Shown: in pieces, positions 16,628 through 26,131 of the stretch
Layout: the number at the start of each line of letters is the position of its first letter
Numbering within the stretch: the first letter of the stretch is position 1
Assembly: GCA_963739345.1 (NCBI GenBank)
Contig: CAVUAA010000001.1
Coordinates: 744,001 to 808,000, forward strand
Direction: 5' to 3'
Origin: CAVUAA01 sp963739345
GTDB taxonomy: Bacteria; Chlamydiota; Chlamydiia; Chlamydiales; JAFEGQ01
DNA length: 64,000 nucleotides
Notes under the pieces: generated by a model
What the model was told of the DNA's origin: nothing
The model's database searches: none
The model's input: only the letters and a program-made list of their open reading frames with translations
Program-made: the position numbers and the translations under genes

Positions 16628-17572
16628 CTAGCGGACGGCTAGAAGGGAGAGATAGGTGACGTAAAGGACGAGGAGGAGGGCGCCAGCGGGGCGGCCGATT
16701 TTGGGGCGGGAGGTGAGAGCCCAGAGAAGGATGCTGAAGGCGAGCATGACAGGGGTGTCGATGAGGAGGAGGCGTGGGGAGAAGGTGAGGGGGTGGATGA
16801 GGCAGACGACGCCGGTGATGAGGAGGGCGTTGAAGACGTTAGAGCCTATGACGTTACCGAGGGCAATGTCCGATTGGCGGCGGACGGCGGCGACGAGGGT
16901 GGTAGCGAGCTCAGGGAGAGAGGAGCCGATGGCGACGATGGTGAGGCCAATGATCCGCTCGCTCCAGTCGAGAGCGCGGGCGAGGCCAAGGGCCCCCTCG
17001 ATGAGGCAGTAGCCGCCGATGACGAGGCCGATGGCTCCGCCAAAGACGAGCCAGAGATCGCGGGACCCATTATGCGCTGGGTGATTAGCATCCAGAGTGA
17101 GTGGCTTTTGGTGCTCGCGGCGGCCAAGAATCACCTGGAGGGCGATGTAGAGGGCGAGGAGGACGAGAAGGATGATACCCGCAAGGCGACCAAGAAAGTG
17201 GGTCCAGAGAAAGAGGGCTAAGATGCAGAGGGAGATGAACATGAGGGGCATCTCCCGCTTGGCCATGACGGGGGCGACGGAGACAGGGCTGACGAGGGCT
17301 GTGATGCCGAGAATGAGTCCTACGTTGGCAATATTGGAGCCGATGATGTTGCCGAGGGCGACCGAGCCGAGGTGCCCTTTGAGTTGGGCGACGATGGAGG
17401 AGACCGCTTCTGGCATGGAGGTGGAGCAGGAGACGACGACGAGGCCAGCGACGAGGGGGGTGACCCCCACTCGAAGCGCTCCTCGGTAGGCACCACGGAC
17501 GAGCGCCTCTCCACCGATGTAGAGGAAGAAGACGCCGACGACGATATAGACAACAGTGATCATCACACGCAC
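16628..17572 (-). CDS. CaCA-family Na+(K+)/Ca2+ antiporter (YrbG-like)
   Basis: Inner-membrane cation/Ca2+ exchanger, 314 residues with about ten hydrophobic segments. The two alpha repeats are visible: SCSTSMPEAVSS with ALGNIIGSNIAN, and AIGSSLPELATT with ALGNVIGSNVFN. The first repeat has S-T-S instead of the usual G-T-S, which is a small deviation. Exchanged ions cannot be told from sequence. The gene is divergent from hemH, with a perfect palindrome between them. Confidence 0.92.
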   Translation of the reverse strand: MRVMITVVYIVVGVFFLYIGGEALVRGAYRGALRVGVTPLVAGLVVVSCSTSMPEAVSSIVAQLKGHLGSVALGNIIGSNIANVGLILGITALVSPVSVAPVMAKREMPLMFISLCILALFLWTHFLGRLAGIILLVLLALYIALQVILGRREHQKPLTLDANHPAHNGSRDLWLVFGGAIGLVIGGYCLIEGALGLARALDWSERIIGLTIVAIGSSLPELATTLVAAVRRQSDIALGNVIGSNVFNALLITGVVCLIHPLTFSPRLLLIDTPVMLAFSILLWALTSRPKIGRPAGALLLVLYVTYLSLLAVR

Positions 17573-17617
17573 CTTATACCTCAGTCGCCACCCATCCGCA
17601 ATCAGTCACCACCCTGC

Positions 17618-17677
17618 CGAGTTGTCATGTTTTCATGTCTGACACGTGCGTGTCAGACATGAAAACATGACAACTCG
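17618..17677. repeat. Perfect 29-bp-arm palindrome between divergent genes (family copy 1)
   Basis: Arms 17618-17646 and 17649-17677 are exact reverse complements with a 2-base loop (TG). The inner 21 bases of each arm match the palindrome at 37540-37609 (CATGTTTTCATGTCTGACAC plus G). Both copies lie between two divergent gene starts, here the antiporter and hemH. Could be a mobile repeat or a two-fold symmetric operator. Confidence 0.9.
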
Positions 17678-17716
17678 ACCCTTATCATAAATGTTTGTGA
17701 AGGCTATAGTTGGCGC

Positions 17717-18982
17717 ATGACAATAGGCGTTCTACTAGTCAATCTGGGAACTCCCGACTCACCAAGCCCGCGCGACGTGCGTCGCTACCTGAATGAGTTT
17801 CTCACCGACGGGCGGGTGATTGACCTCCCCTGGCTCCCACGACAGCTGCTGGTGCGAGGGATAATCGTTCCTAAAAGATATCGAGAATCAGCGCGAAACT
17901 ATGAGTACATTTGGACCGAGCAGGGATCGCCCCTAATGGTCTACGGCAGGAAAGTAGCCGCCCGCCTCCAAGAGGCACTGGGTGAGGACTACACGGTCGA
18001 GCTTGCCATGCGCTACCAGAACCCTTCAATTGAGAGTGCACTCAACGCGCTCCGCGACTCTGAGGAGATCATCGTCGTTCCCCTCTTCCCGCAATATGCC
18101 TCTGCAACGACCGGATCGATCCATCAAAAAGTGCTCGAGATTGTCTCTAAGTGGCAGGTGATCCCCCCTCTCCGCCTCATCAACAGCTATCCCACTCAAG
18201 AGAGGATGATTGCCACCTACGCCGAGCTGGCGAGTCGCTTCAACCCCAAAAGCTACGATCACATCCTGATGAGCTTCCACGGCTTGCCTGAGCGGCACAT
18301 CCGAAAGGCAGACGGTCACAATTGGTGTCTCAAAGAGAATTGCTGTGCACGCCTCGGTCACAAGAACCGCAATTGCTACTCCGCGCAGTGTCATGCTACC
18401 GCCCGTGCGATCGCCACCAAGCTAGATCTCTCTCCCGACGACTACACCGTCTGCTTCCAGTCCCGCCTCGGCCGCGACCCTTGGCTGAAGCCCTATTTTA
18501 GCGACATCCTCAAGTCGTGCGAAAAGCGGATCCTGGTCCTCTCTCCCGCCTTCGTCGCCGACTGCGTTGAGACTCTTCATGAGATTGACGTTGAGTACAG
18601 CGAGGAGTTTCTCGCTACTGGGGGCGAAGAGCTCACCCTCGTCCCCTCCCTCAACGACGAGCCTGAATGGATCCTCGCACTCCGTGACCTCGTCCACGCT
18701 ACTGTCAGATTGGGGTCAGGCCCCAAATCGCACTTTAGCGAGGTGGCGGGTGAAGAGGGCGTCGGCTATGTTGTCGGCGGAGGGGTGCTGGATAATGGGG
18801 AGGTGGGTGAGCATGTGATAGCCGTCGCCGCCGCGGTAGAGGTAGTCGGTGGTGGCAAGGGTGTAGGTGGCGGCCGGGTCGATGGGTTGACCGTTGATGA
18901 GGAGGGTGTCGTCGATGATTTGGAGACCGGAGAGCTGGGGATAGGCGCGACCAGGATTGGCGAGGCCGTAGCGGACAGCTGA
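17717..18982 (+). CDS. hemH: Ferrochelatase (reading frame runs past its normal end)
   Basis: Inserts Fe into protoporphyrin (or coproporphyrin) at the last step of haem synthesis. LLVNLGTPDSPSPRDVRRYL at the start and the catalytic His in SFHGLPERHIRKADG identify the family. Cysteines CLKENCCARLGHKN and CYSAQC look like ligands for the Fe-S cluster known in some family members. The family domain is complete by about 18700 (~329 residues). The remaining ~90 codons are antisense to the 5'-nucleotidase gene and read as low-complexity Gly/Val, so the natural stop has probably been lost or obscured near the hairpin at 18708-18729. Confidence 0.92.
   Translation: MTIGVLLVNLGTPDSPSPRDVRRYLNEFLTDGRVIDLPWLPRQLLVRGIIVPKRYRESARNYEYIWTEQGSPLMVYGRKVAARLQEALGEDYTVELAMRYQNPSIESALNALRDSEEIIVVPLFPQYASATTGSIHQKVLEIVSKWQVIPPLRLINSYPTQERMIATYAELASRFNPKSYDHILMSFHGLPERHIRKADGHNWCLKENCCARLGHKNRNCYSAQCHATARAIATKLDLSPDDYTVCFQSRLGRDPWLKPYFSDILKSCEKRILVLSPAFVADCVETLHEIDVEYSEEFLATGGEELTLVPSLNDEPEWILALRDLVHATVRLGSGPKSHFSEVAGEEGVGYVVGGGVLDNGEVGEHVIAVAAAVEVVGGGKGVGGGRVDGLTVDEEGVVDDLETGELGIGATRIGEAVADS
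18708..18729. terminator. Short hairpin at the convergent hemH / 5'-nucleotidase ends
   Basis: GATTGGGGTCAGGCCCCAAATC is a near-perfect inverted repeat. The minus-strand 5'-nucleotidase stop (TGA) lies inside it. It shares GGGGTCAGGCC with the palindrome at 7-72. Probably a bidirectional terminator or a small REP-type repeat. Confidence 0.6.
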
Positions 18983-20116
18983 GAGGAGCTGCTCGCCGGT
19001 CACTTCGATCACCATGACCATGTTGGGGTAGGGCAAAAGGCTGAGCACCATCCCTTTGGTGATGGGGGTGCCGGCGGGAATGATCTGGTCGCCGCCGATG
19101 AAGGCGCTGCTGATCAGTGCACAGTCGGCGCCCATCTCGTGACGGAAGGCGTCAGCAATGAGGGTGCCAAGGCTAGTCTCTGAGCGGTAGCGGACAAGCT
19201 TCCGACCATCGAGCTCGGCGGTGGCGGTGCCGATCACCTTGGAGAGCTGACCATCAAGGAGATGGGTGTACTCGTCGATGCGCACTTTGACGATGGGGTC
19301 GGGCCTGGTCTGATAATTGGGGATCATCTTCCAACGGGGAATGACAATCACGTCATCGCCCTCCCGCTCAATCTCTAAATCTATCCGGCCGAGAAACTGG
19401 GCGTCAGAGCCTGACTTGTGAATGAGGGCGTGACGACGATGTGTGATCGCCTGATGCTCATGACCGCCAAGGATAAGGTCGATCTGGGGCACTTCTTTTG
19501 CCAGGTCCATGTCCTCGAAGATCTTCTGATGGGTGAGGGCGATGATCACATCAGCCCCCTGTTCCTGCAGTTGGGCGACGGTCGCTCGCGCTGTTTCAAT
19601 GCAAGGCAGGAACAGTACATTTGGACCAGGATTTGAGATCTCGGCGGTGTCGGGAGTGCAGAGGCCAAAGAAGCCGACGCGAATATCATCGACGTCGACG
19701 AACCAGATCTCATCTGCGCCACCAAACGGCATGCCGTTTGTGTCGAGGACGTTGGTCCCAAACCAGAGAAATCCCCGCTCCCGCATCCGCTCAGCGAGCA
19801 CCTCGCTCCCAAAGTCAAACTCGTGGTTACCATGGACCACCATGTCGACGCCGAGCATGGAGAATAGCTCGACCATATGCGCGCCGCGGGTGACGCTGGA
19901 GAGAGGGGAGGGGGAGAGAAAGTCGCCATTGACCGTCGTGAGTGAGAACTCACTCTGCTCTCGTTCCTGATCAAGCAGTGTCTTCATCTCGGCCAAACCA
20001 CCCCACCCATCTCTAGGCTCCACCTCATAGACATCATTGAACGTGAGAATCGTGAGGGTGGTGGCGGCAAGAGGCAGGGAAAACAGTAAAAAACCGATGA
20101 AAACTTTCCGCAACAT
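18716..20116 (-). CDS. Secreted 5'-nucleotidase / UshA-type metallophosphoesterase
   Basis: 466 residues with signal peptide MLRKVFIGFLLFSLPLAATT. The metallophosphatase core follows: TILTFNDVYEVEP, VNGDFLSPS, VVHGNHEFDFG, IALTHQ and ILGGHEH. The C-terminal 5_nucleotid_C domain has ELDGRKLVRYRSETSLGTLIADAFRHE, SLLPYPNMVMVIEVTGEQL and YRGGDGYHML. Hydrolyses nucleotides, and possibly UDP-sugars, in the periplasm, feeding nucleoside uptake. Convergent with hemH. 38 bases upstream of its ATG lies the divergent clpB start. Confidence 0.93.
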   Translation of the reverse strand: MLRKVFIGFLLFSLPLAATTLTILTFNDVYEVEPRDGWGGLAEMKTLLDQEREQSEFSLTTVNGDFLSPSPLSSVTRGAHMVELFSMLGVDMVVHGNHEFDFGSEVLAERMRERGFLWFGTNVLDTNGMPFGGADEIWFVDVDDIRVGFFGLCTPDTAEISNPGPNVLFLPCIETARATVAQLQEQGADVIIALTHQKIFEDMDLAKEVPQIDLILGGHEHQAITHRRHALIHKSGSDAQFLGRIDLEIEREGDDVIVIPRWKMIPNYQTRPDPIVKVRIDEYTHLLDGQLSKVIGTATAELDGRKLVRYRSETSLGTLIADAFRHEMGADCALISSAFIGGDQIIPAGTPITKGMVLSLLPYPNMVMVIEVTGEQLLSAVRYGLANPGRAYPQLSGLQIIDDTLLINGQPIDPAATYTLATTDYLYRGGDGYHMLTHLPIIQHPSADNIADALFTRHLAKVRFGA

Positions 20117-20154
20117 GATTGCTCCTTAGGTGTCCGACGAGTATACTGCAAGCC

Positions 20155-22726
20155 ATGGCAAATTTCACAGATCAAGTGACTCAAAGCATGGAACAGGCGT
20201 TTGGCGAGGCGCAGCGCCGGGGATGCACGGAAGTGCATGAAAATCATTTGCTAGCAGCTTTGCTGGCCGATAGCTCAGGCTATTTCACCACGCTTATACA
20301 GGGGCTGGAAGCTAATCCGGTGCCGCTGCACGAGAAGGCAGTGGCGGCGGCCGAGCAGGTGCCCACCTTTTCTGGCGAGACGTCGCAGCCGCAGATCGGA
20401 TCAAGCTTGCAGAAGCGGATTGCCGAAGCGCAAGGGATTGCCAACAAGTGGGGCGACAGCTACATCGGCTCCGACCATCTCCTCTGGAGCTACTGGAAGG
20501 GGGCGGGTGAGCCATTTGCGGCGTGGAAAAAATCGACCGGCGTCTCTCTCAAGCAGCTTGAGGAGCAGATCAAGAAAGTGCGGGGTGATCGACACATCGA
20601 CTCCCCTGGCGCCGAATCGGGCCTCCAGGCGCTGGAGAAGTATTGTCGCAATCTGAGCAAGCTGGCGCGTGACGGAAAACTCGATCCGGTGATTGGACGG
20701 GACGAGGAGGTGCGCCGCACCATTCAGGTGCTCTCTCGCCGGAAGAAGAACAATCCCATGTTGATTGGCGAGCCGGGAGTGGGAAAGACCGCTATCGCCG
20801 AAGGGCTTGCCCAGCGGATCGTGGGAGAGGATGTCCCCGACTCGCTCCACAACAAGGAGATTGTCGCCCTCGACATGGGAGCGCTGATCGCCGGCACTAA
20901 ATACAGGGGTGAATTTGAGGAACGGCTCAAGGGAGTATTGAAAGAGGTGGAGGAGAGCGATGGAAACATCATCCTCTTCATCGACGAGGTGCACACGATC
21001 GTCGGAGCTGGCGCCTCTGAAGGGGCGATGGACGCAGCGAACCTGCTCAAACCGGCCCTCGCACGCGGCGAGCTCCACTGCATCGGCGCCACCACCCTCG
21101 CTGAATATCAGAAGTACATCGAAAAAGATGCCGCCCTCGAGCGCCGTTTCCAGCCGGTGATGGTCCGAGAGCCCTCATTAGAGGACGCCATCTCCATCTT
21201 GCGCGGTCTCCGTGAGCGATACGAGATCTATCACGGCGTGCGGATCACAGAAGGGGCGCTCAGCGCCGCCGTCTCTCTCTCTTCACGCTACATCTCCGAT
21301 CGATTTCTCCCCGACAAAGCGATCGACCTGATCGACGAGGCGGGGTCGATGATCCGCCTCCAACTGGGGAGTCGTCCCCTTCCGATCGATCGGAAGGAGC
21401 GCGCACCTCTCTTCGCTCATCGTCAAGCAAGAAGGGCTCAAGCGGGAGGGAGATACAGAGTCTGAAAAGCTTAAACCCGAAATCGCCCAGGAGAAAGAGG
21501 AGCTAGCCCACCTGCGCGAGCGGTGGGAGCAGGAGAAGAAGCAGCTCCAGAGCGTCAAAGAGAAGAAAAACCTGCTCGAGCAGCTCCGCTTCCAAGAAGA
21601 GGAGGCCGAGCGTGCCGCCAACTACAACCGGGTGGCCGAAATCCGCTACAGCGAAATCCCGGCCCTAGAAAAAGAGCTCGAAGAGGCGCAATCCGATCTC
21701 GCCAAACTCCCCGACCGCCTCCTGCAGGAGGAGGTGGACGAGCAGCTGATCGCCCAAGTGGTCTCCAAGTGGACCGGCATTCCCATCGATAAGATGATGG
21801 CGGGCGAGGCCCAGAAGCTTCTCAACATGGAATCCGCGCTCGAAGAGCGCGTCGTCGGCCAAGACTTCGCCGTCAAGGCGGTCTCCGACGCCATCCGTCG
21901 CGCCCGCGCCGGCCTCCAGGACCCCGACCGCCCCCTTGGCGCCTTCCTCTTTATCGGCCCGACTGGCGTCGGCAAGACCGAGCTAGCCAAGGCGCTCGCC
22001 GAGCTCCTCTTCAACCAAGAAGAAGCCATGATCCGCCTCGACATGTCAGAGTACATGGAGCAGCACAGCGTCGCCAAGCTGATTGGCTCCCCTCCCGGCT
22101 ACGTCGGCTACGAAGAGGGGGGCCAGCTCACAGAAGCGCTCCGCCGCCGCCCCTACGCCGTCGTCCTCCTCGACGAAGTGGAAAAAGCGCACCCTGACGT
22201 CTTCAACATCCTCCTCCAGGTCTTTGACGACGGCCGGATCACCGACGCCAAAGGGCGAAAAGTCAATTGCAAGAACGCCCTCTTCATCATGACCTCCAAC
22301 CTCGGCTCCGACCTTCTCATGGAGCACCCCGCTGCTACCAAGGAAGAGATTCTCACAGCCCTCGAACCTGTCCTAAAAACCGCCTTCCGCCCCGAATTCC
22401 TCAACCGGCTCGACGACATCCTCCCCTTCCTCCCCCTCCAAGAATCGGACATGGAAAAAATCGTCGAGATCCAACTCAAACGGCTACGAAAGCGAGTCGC
22501 AGACCGCGACATCGAGCTCACCTGGACAGACGGCGTCCTCCACCACCTCGCCGCCGCCGGCTACGACCCCCTCTTTGGCGCCCGTCCCCTCAAGCGGATG
22601 ATCGAAGCGGAAGTGGTCAACCCCATGTCGCGCACTCTTCTTGAAGGGGATATTCCAAAGGGAAGCAATGTGGAGCTCACCTCAGATGGGCAAACGATCG
22701 ACTTCGTCGTCCGTAAGGAAGAGTGA
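20155..22726 (+). CDS. clpB: ClpB disaggregase (Hsp104 family), frameshifted near 21405
   Basis: Hexameric ATP-driven disaggregase acting with DnaK. The ATG at 20155 (MANFTDQVTQSMEQAF) is chosen over an upstream alternative start. NBD1 has Walker A GEPGVGKTA and Walker B ILFIDEVHTIVGAG; NBD2 has GPTGVGKTELAK and VVLLDEVEKAH. The first frame ends after LPDKAIDLIDEAGSMIRLQL..; the coiled-coil middle domain resumes one frame on (SSLIVKQEGLKREGDTESEK..). Removing one base around 21398-21412 restores about 856 residues, the usual length. A single indel in an otherwise intact essential-type chaperone points to a sequencing error. Confidence 0.93.
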
Positions 22727-23829
22727 AGCGCCCATCCCAATCAACGGCACACTCATCAACAGTGCCTCACTGGCGAAATAGCTGAGATGCGTGATGGACA
22801 CGCCGGTCAGTTCGTTCAACACAGCATACGTCACAAGAAGAGAGTCGCTGTTTTTCACCAGTTCTTTCACCCCATCGCTGGATGACAAGGCTGCCAAGAC
22901 GGTGAGAGGATGGTGACGCACCGTCACGTGCCCCAAAATGGCAAAAGCGATCAAAGATTTAGCGAGAAGTGGACGCCTCTTTCGCTGCTGCACACCGGCT
23001 ACAATCGCAGAGGAGTGAATCGCAAAGAGGAGACCTTTTTGCTCGATTGTCTGTCTCTCAAGTGCAACGGCAAAAAGCACGCCCACGGTTGAAGCCGCTC
23101 CCCAAAGAAACTTAGCATACCACTTGTCGGCAGAGGGTTGATTGTCGTTCGCCTCGCACGATGCCCACAGCCCCACACACGGCACGCTGACAGTCCAGCC
23201 CACCGCAATGGCGTAGGCTGCGGAGCTGTAGTGTAACTCCCACTCGTTGTTGAAATAGACAGCGATCTTGACAAAGTCGTGCCCCTTTTTCCACAGCTCC
23301 TTTACACCCTCCATCGAAGCCGAGCTCAACTTTGCCCAATCCCCGAGGGGATACCTGCAGTCGAGAAAGAGACCCGCCACTCCCACTGACATCAGGAAAG
23401 TCGCCAACGCCGGCCGCTTTCGTCGCTGGTGAATTCCACCAATCAAAGCCGCGGAGTAGACCATTAGTGTACTTGCCGGCCCTGCACCCGATATGACCGC
23501 TATTGCTGCTGGACGTCCAATCAGCTCTCCAAGTCGACTCAAGTCGCCGCTAAACGAGGTTCTCCCCCCCCACCGTAGTATCCAAAGACAACCTTTGCGG
23601 TCTCCTTCAACTTTCCTCCAATACCAGACGCCTGAACAACATGATTCCAATTCGCCCAGTCTTTGTTAGTCACAACAGGCGTGCAATCAATAAACAGCTG
23701 AGCGGCCAACGCATGCGCCCGCTCATGCAATTCGGTCAGCGGCCCTCCGTAATTAAGGGCATGCGTCACGACCAGACCGCCAACAGCAGCCAAACAAACA
23801 GTAGTTGATGAAGGTCTTGACTCAAACAT
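22682..23829 (-). CDS. Multi-pass membrane protein with HERAH motif, frameshifted at the G8 run 23573-23580
   Basis: Two frames join if one G is added or removed in the run of eight (C on the plus strand), giving about 380 residues. The N-terminal part has NYGGPLTELHERAHALAAQL with an H-E-x-x-H motif, followed after about 80 residues by SGAGPASTLMVYSAALIGG. Two later blocks repeat the theme of a hydrophobic helix followed by a basic QQRKRRP/HQRRKRP loop, so the protein looks internally duplicated. It resembles the next upstream gene product. HExxH plus a GP-x(3)-L segment in a membrane helix recalls M50 site-2-type proteases, but the third M50 motif is not seen. Overlaps the clpB end by 45 bases. 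Confidence 0.7.
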
Positions 23830-23858
23830 ATCTGAATATATTAAAATCCGAGCGGATA

Positions 23859-24332
23859 CTATGCAATAGAAATTAGACGACTAAAATGGTGGGCAATTGC
23901 CGAATAGTCGCAGCACTGAAAATTATATTGTGCATTCCACACCCGCCAAAGCTGAGTGGCGAGGCCGCTAATTCCAAAGCCGGCAAGGGCGCTGCTCGAC
24001 AGATAATAGGCGCCGCCCAGAGCCGTGACATTGATGGCAAGCTCGGCGAGCGGGCCCGCAGAATAGAAGAGAAGCATCGTCCAATCTTCTGAAAGCAGGC
24101 TGCGGCCCGGACCCAACGTCGTTGTCCCCTTCTGCCCCCAATCGGTGAGGATATTCCACACGTCGCGCAAATTTGCGACCTCTCGCCACTGCTGCCAGAC
24201 ACGGGTCTCCACAGTCACCTTGCCCGTCGTCAGAACCAGGCCGACCAATTGATGCGCCCTTTCGTGCAGCTCACGGATCGGTCCCCCGTTGTAGAGAATC
24301 ACCTGCGCAATCGCTCCGGCAACAAATGTCAT
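23859..24332 (-). CDS. Membrane protein with HERAH (HExxH) motif, possible M50-like peptidase, 157 residues
   Basis: LYNGGPIRELHERAHQLVG near residue 20 and SAGPLAELAINVTALGGAYY near residue 95 line up with the same two motifs of the neighbouring 22682-23829 product. In site-2 proteases HExxH and a following A-G-P-(L)-x-(N/E)-L motif occur in that order, and the A-G-P-L-A-E-L here is a good match. No N-x-x-P-x-x-x-x-D-G motif is seen, so activity is uncertain. The start overlaps the stop of the upstream gene (ATGA), so both are co-translated. Confidence 0.7.
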   Translation of the reverse strand: MTFVAGAIAQVILYNGGPIRELHERAHQLVGLVLTTGKVTVETRVWQQWREVANLRDVWNILTDWGQKGTTTLGPGRSLLSEDWTMLLFYSAGPLAELAINVTALGGAYYLSSSALAGFGISGLATQLWRVWNAQYNFQCCDYSAIAHHFSRLISIA

Positions 24333-24709
24333 AGCTTGTGAAATGCTTCTTGGACGCTAGAGCGGAGAAAGGTGGCGAGCCGCCCCTCACGCTCGTCGAC
24401 GTGGATGAGAAGGTAGACGCAGAGGATGGTGACGCCAAACTGAACCGAGAAAATCCCTACAGTGGAGGCGACGAGCGAGGCGGCGGCGAGGCGGCAGCTT
24501 CTCCACACGCGGTCAGTGAAGGAGCCGGCGGTAAGTGCACCAACAAGTGTGAGAAAAAAAGCGGCGAACAACCAGATGATCACGGGGAGCACAATGATTC
24601 CCATTCCGATGCGCAGAAGTGCCCGCTGCCAGAGGGAATACCCTTCGACAGTGGGCTGAGAGTTGAAAAACTCCTCCTCACGAACTTCTGATAGGTCAAG
24701 AATCGTCAT
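24329..24709 (-). CDS. Unknown membrane protein, about 126 residues
   Basis: The ATG at 24709 (MTILDLSEVREEEFF) is preferred to an upstream GTG. Two long hydrophobic segments (LRIGMGIIVLPVIIWLFAAFFLTLVGALTAG and AAASLVASTVGIFSVQFGVTILCVYLLIHV) form a hairpin between short polar ends, the bilobed topology typical of chlamydial inclusion-membrane proteins, although each segment is long enough to be a simple pair of helices. Same operon as the HERAH protein downstream. No family recognised. Confidence 0.65.
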   Translation of the reverse strand: MTILDLSEVREEEFFNSQPTVEGYSLWQRALLRIGMGIIVLPVIIWLFAAFFLTLVGALTAGSFTDRVWRSCRLAAASLVASTVGIFSVQFGVTILCVYLLIHVDEREGRLATFLRSSVQEAFHKL

Positions 24710-24760
24710 TGCTAGCACAAGCTAACAGCGGCTCTTCTTTTTCAAAATCAGAAAGAATTG

Positions 24761-26131
24761 CTATAGTTTGTTAAGTCCATTCAAAGCGGCAATGCGGTAC
24801 CCCTCAGCGAAGGTGGGATAGTTGAAGACGTTGTGGACGAGAGAGTCGAGAGTGGCGCCAAAATTCATCGCCAATTGGCCAATGTGGATCAGCTCGGAGG
24901 CGGAGCGGCCAATGATGTGGACGCCGAGAATCTTGTGCGTGTCAGCGTCGAAGAGGATCTTAAACATGCCATCTACGCTTCCGGTGATGTGGCCGCGGGC
25001 AATCTCATAGTAGTAGGCGCGGCCCACCTCATAGTTGACCCCCCGCAGCTCTTCTTCAGTATGACCGACGACGGAGATCTCGGGGATGGTGTAGATGCCA
25101 AGGGGAAAGCACTGGCTAAACTGTGTGGTTTTGTGGCCAAAAGCGTGGAGGGCGGCCAGTCGCCCCTGCTCCATCGAGGTGGAGGCAAGGGCGGGGCCGG
25201 GGACGACGTCTCCGGCGGCGTAGATGTGTGAGACTTGAGTTTGGAACTGGGCATCGACAAAGAGGTGGCCCTGCCCCTCGAGTTCGAGGCCGGCGCGGGG
25301 GAGGTCGAGGCCGTCGACGTTGGCCACCCGGCCAAGCGAGTAGAGGAGGGCGTCGGCCTCGAGATGAGTGCCATCGTCCAGCTCAACGTGAGCCCGATCG
25401 CCTATCCGCTCGATCTTCACCGGACGGCGGTGGCCAACGAAGCGGAGGCCGAGGGCGGCCAGCTGCGTCTGGAGGTGGATGCTAATCTCCGCATCGAGGT
25501 GAGTGAGCATGTGCTCCCGCTTGTCGACGACGGTCACTTCTGTGCCCAAAGCGGAGAGAAAACTGGCGTATTCCGATCCAATGACGCCGCCGCCAAGGAC
25601 AATCATCGTATCCGGAATCCTCCCAATATTGAGGAGGGTGGTCGAATCGAAGATCACCTCTCCGTCGAACGGCACCTCCACCGGCTGGCGCGGTTTCGAA
25701 CCGGTGCCGATGAAAATCCGCTCGGCCGTCACATGGTAGGCAATCTCCCCCTCGATCACCACCTCCGTGGGACTCAAAAAACGGGCTTGACCCTGAATGA
25801 GACGGACACCATTTTTTCGAAATTTGCGCCCAAGGACCCGCCGTTCCTCGTCCAAAACTTTTTGGAGGCGGAAGTTGAGATCTTGAAAAGTGACCTGTTC
25901 GAGGTTCAATTGCCGACCGTAGAAATTGCGACCGTAGAAGCGGGTGAGCTCCACAATCGCCTCGCGAAGGGACTTCGAAGGGATGGTTCCCGTATTGAGA
26001 CAGGCCCCTCCAACGACGCTTTCCTTCTCAGCCACAATGACTTGGCGACCGAGCTTGGCCGCCTGAATGGCACACGCCTGCCCAGCAGCCCCCGACCCAA
26101 TCACCAACATGTCCACCTTAATGCGCTCCAT
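24761..26131 (-). CDS. sthA: Soluble pyridine nucleotide transhydrogenase (Si-specific)
   Basis: FAD flavoprotein that moves reducing equivalents between NADPH and NAD+. 456 residues. N-terminal Rossmann motif VIGSGAAGQACAIQAAKLG; the redox site reads GGACLNTGTIPSKSLREA, with only the first Cys of the CxxxxC pair, as expected for SthA rather than lipoamide dehydrogenase. The second nucleotide site is VLGGGVIGSEYASFLSALG, and YAAGDVVPGPALASTSMEQG is the FAD-binding motif. The C-terminal dimerisation domain lacks the catalytic His-Glu of disulfide reductases. Divergent from rpmB. Confidence 0.93.
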   Translation of the reverse strand: MERIKVDMLVIGSGAAGQACAIQAAKLGRQVIVAEKESVVGGACLNTGTIPSKSLREAIVELTRFYGRNFYGRQLNLEQVTFQDLNFRLQKVLDEERRVLGRKFRKNGVRLIQGQARFLSPTEVVIEGEIAYHVTAERIFIGTGSKPRQPVEVPFDGEVIFDSTTLLNIGRIPDTMIVLGGGVIGSEYASFLSALGTEVTVVDKREHMLTHLDAEISIHLQTQLAALGLRFVGHRRPVKIERIGDRAHVELDDGTHLEADALLYSLGRVANVDGLDLPRAGLELEGQGHLFVDAQFQTQVSHIYAAGDVVPGPALASTSMEQGRLAALHAFGHKTTQFSQCFPLGIYTIPEISVVGHTEEELRGVNYEVGRAYYYEIARGHITGSVDGMFKILFDADTHKILGVHIIGRSASELIHIGQLAMNFGATLDSLVHNVFNYPTFAEGYRIAALNGLNKL

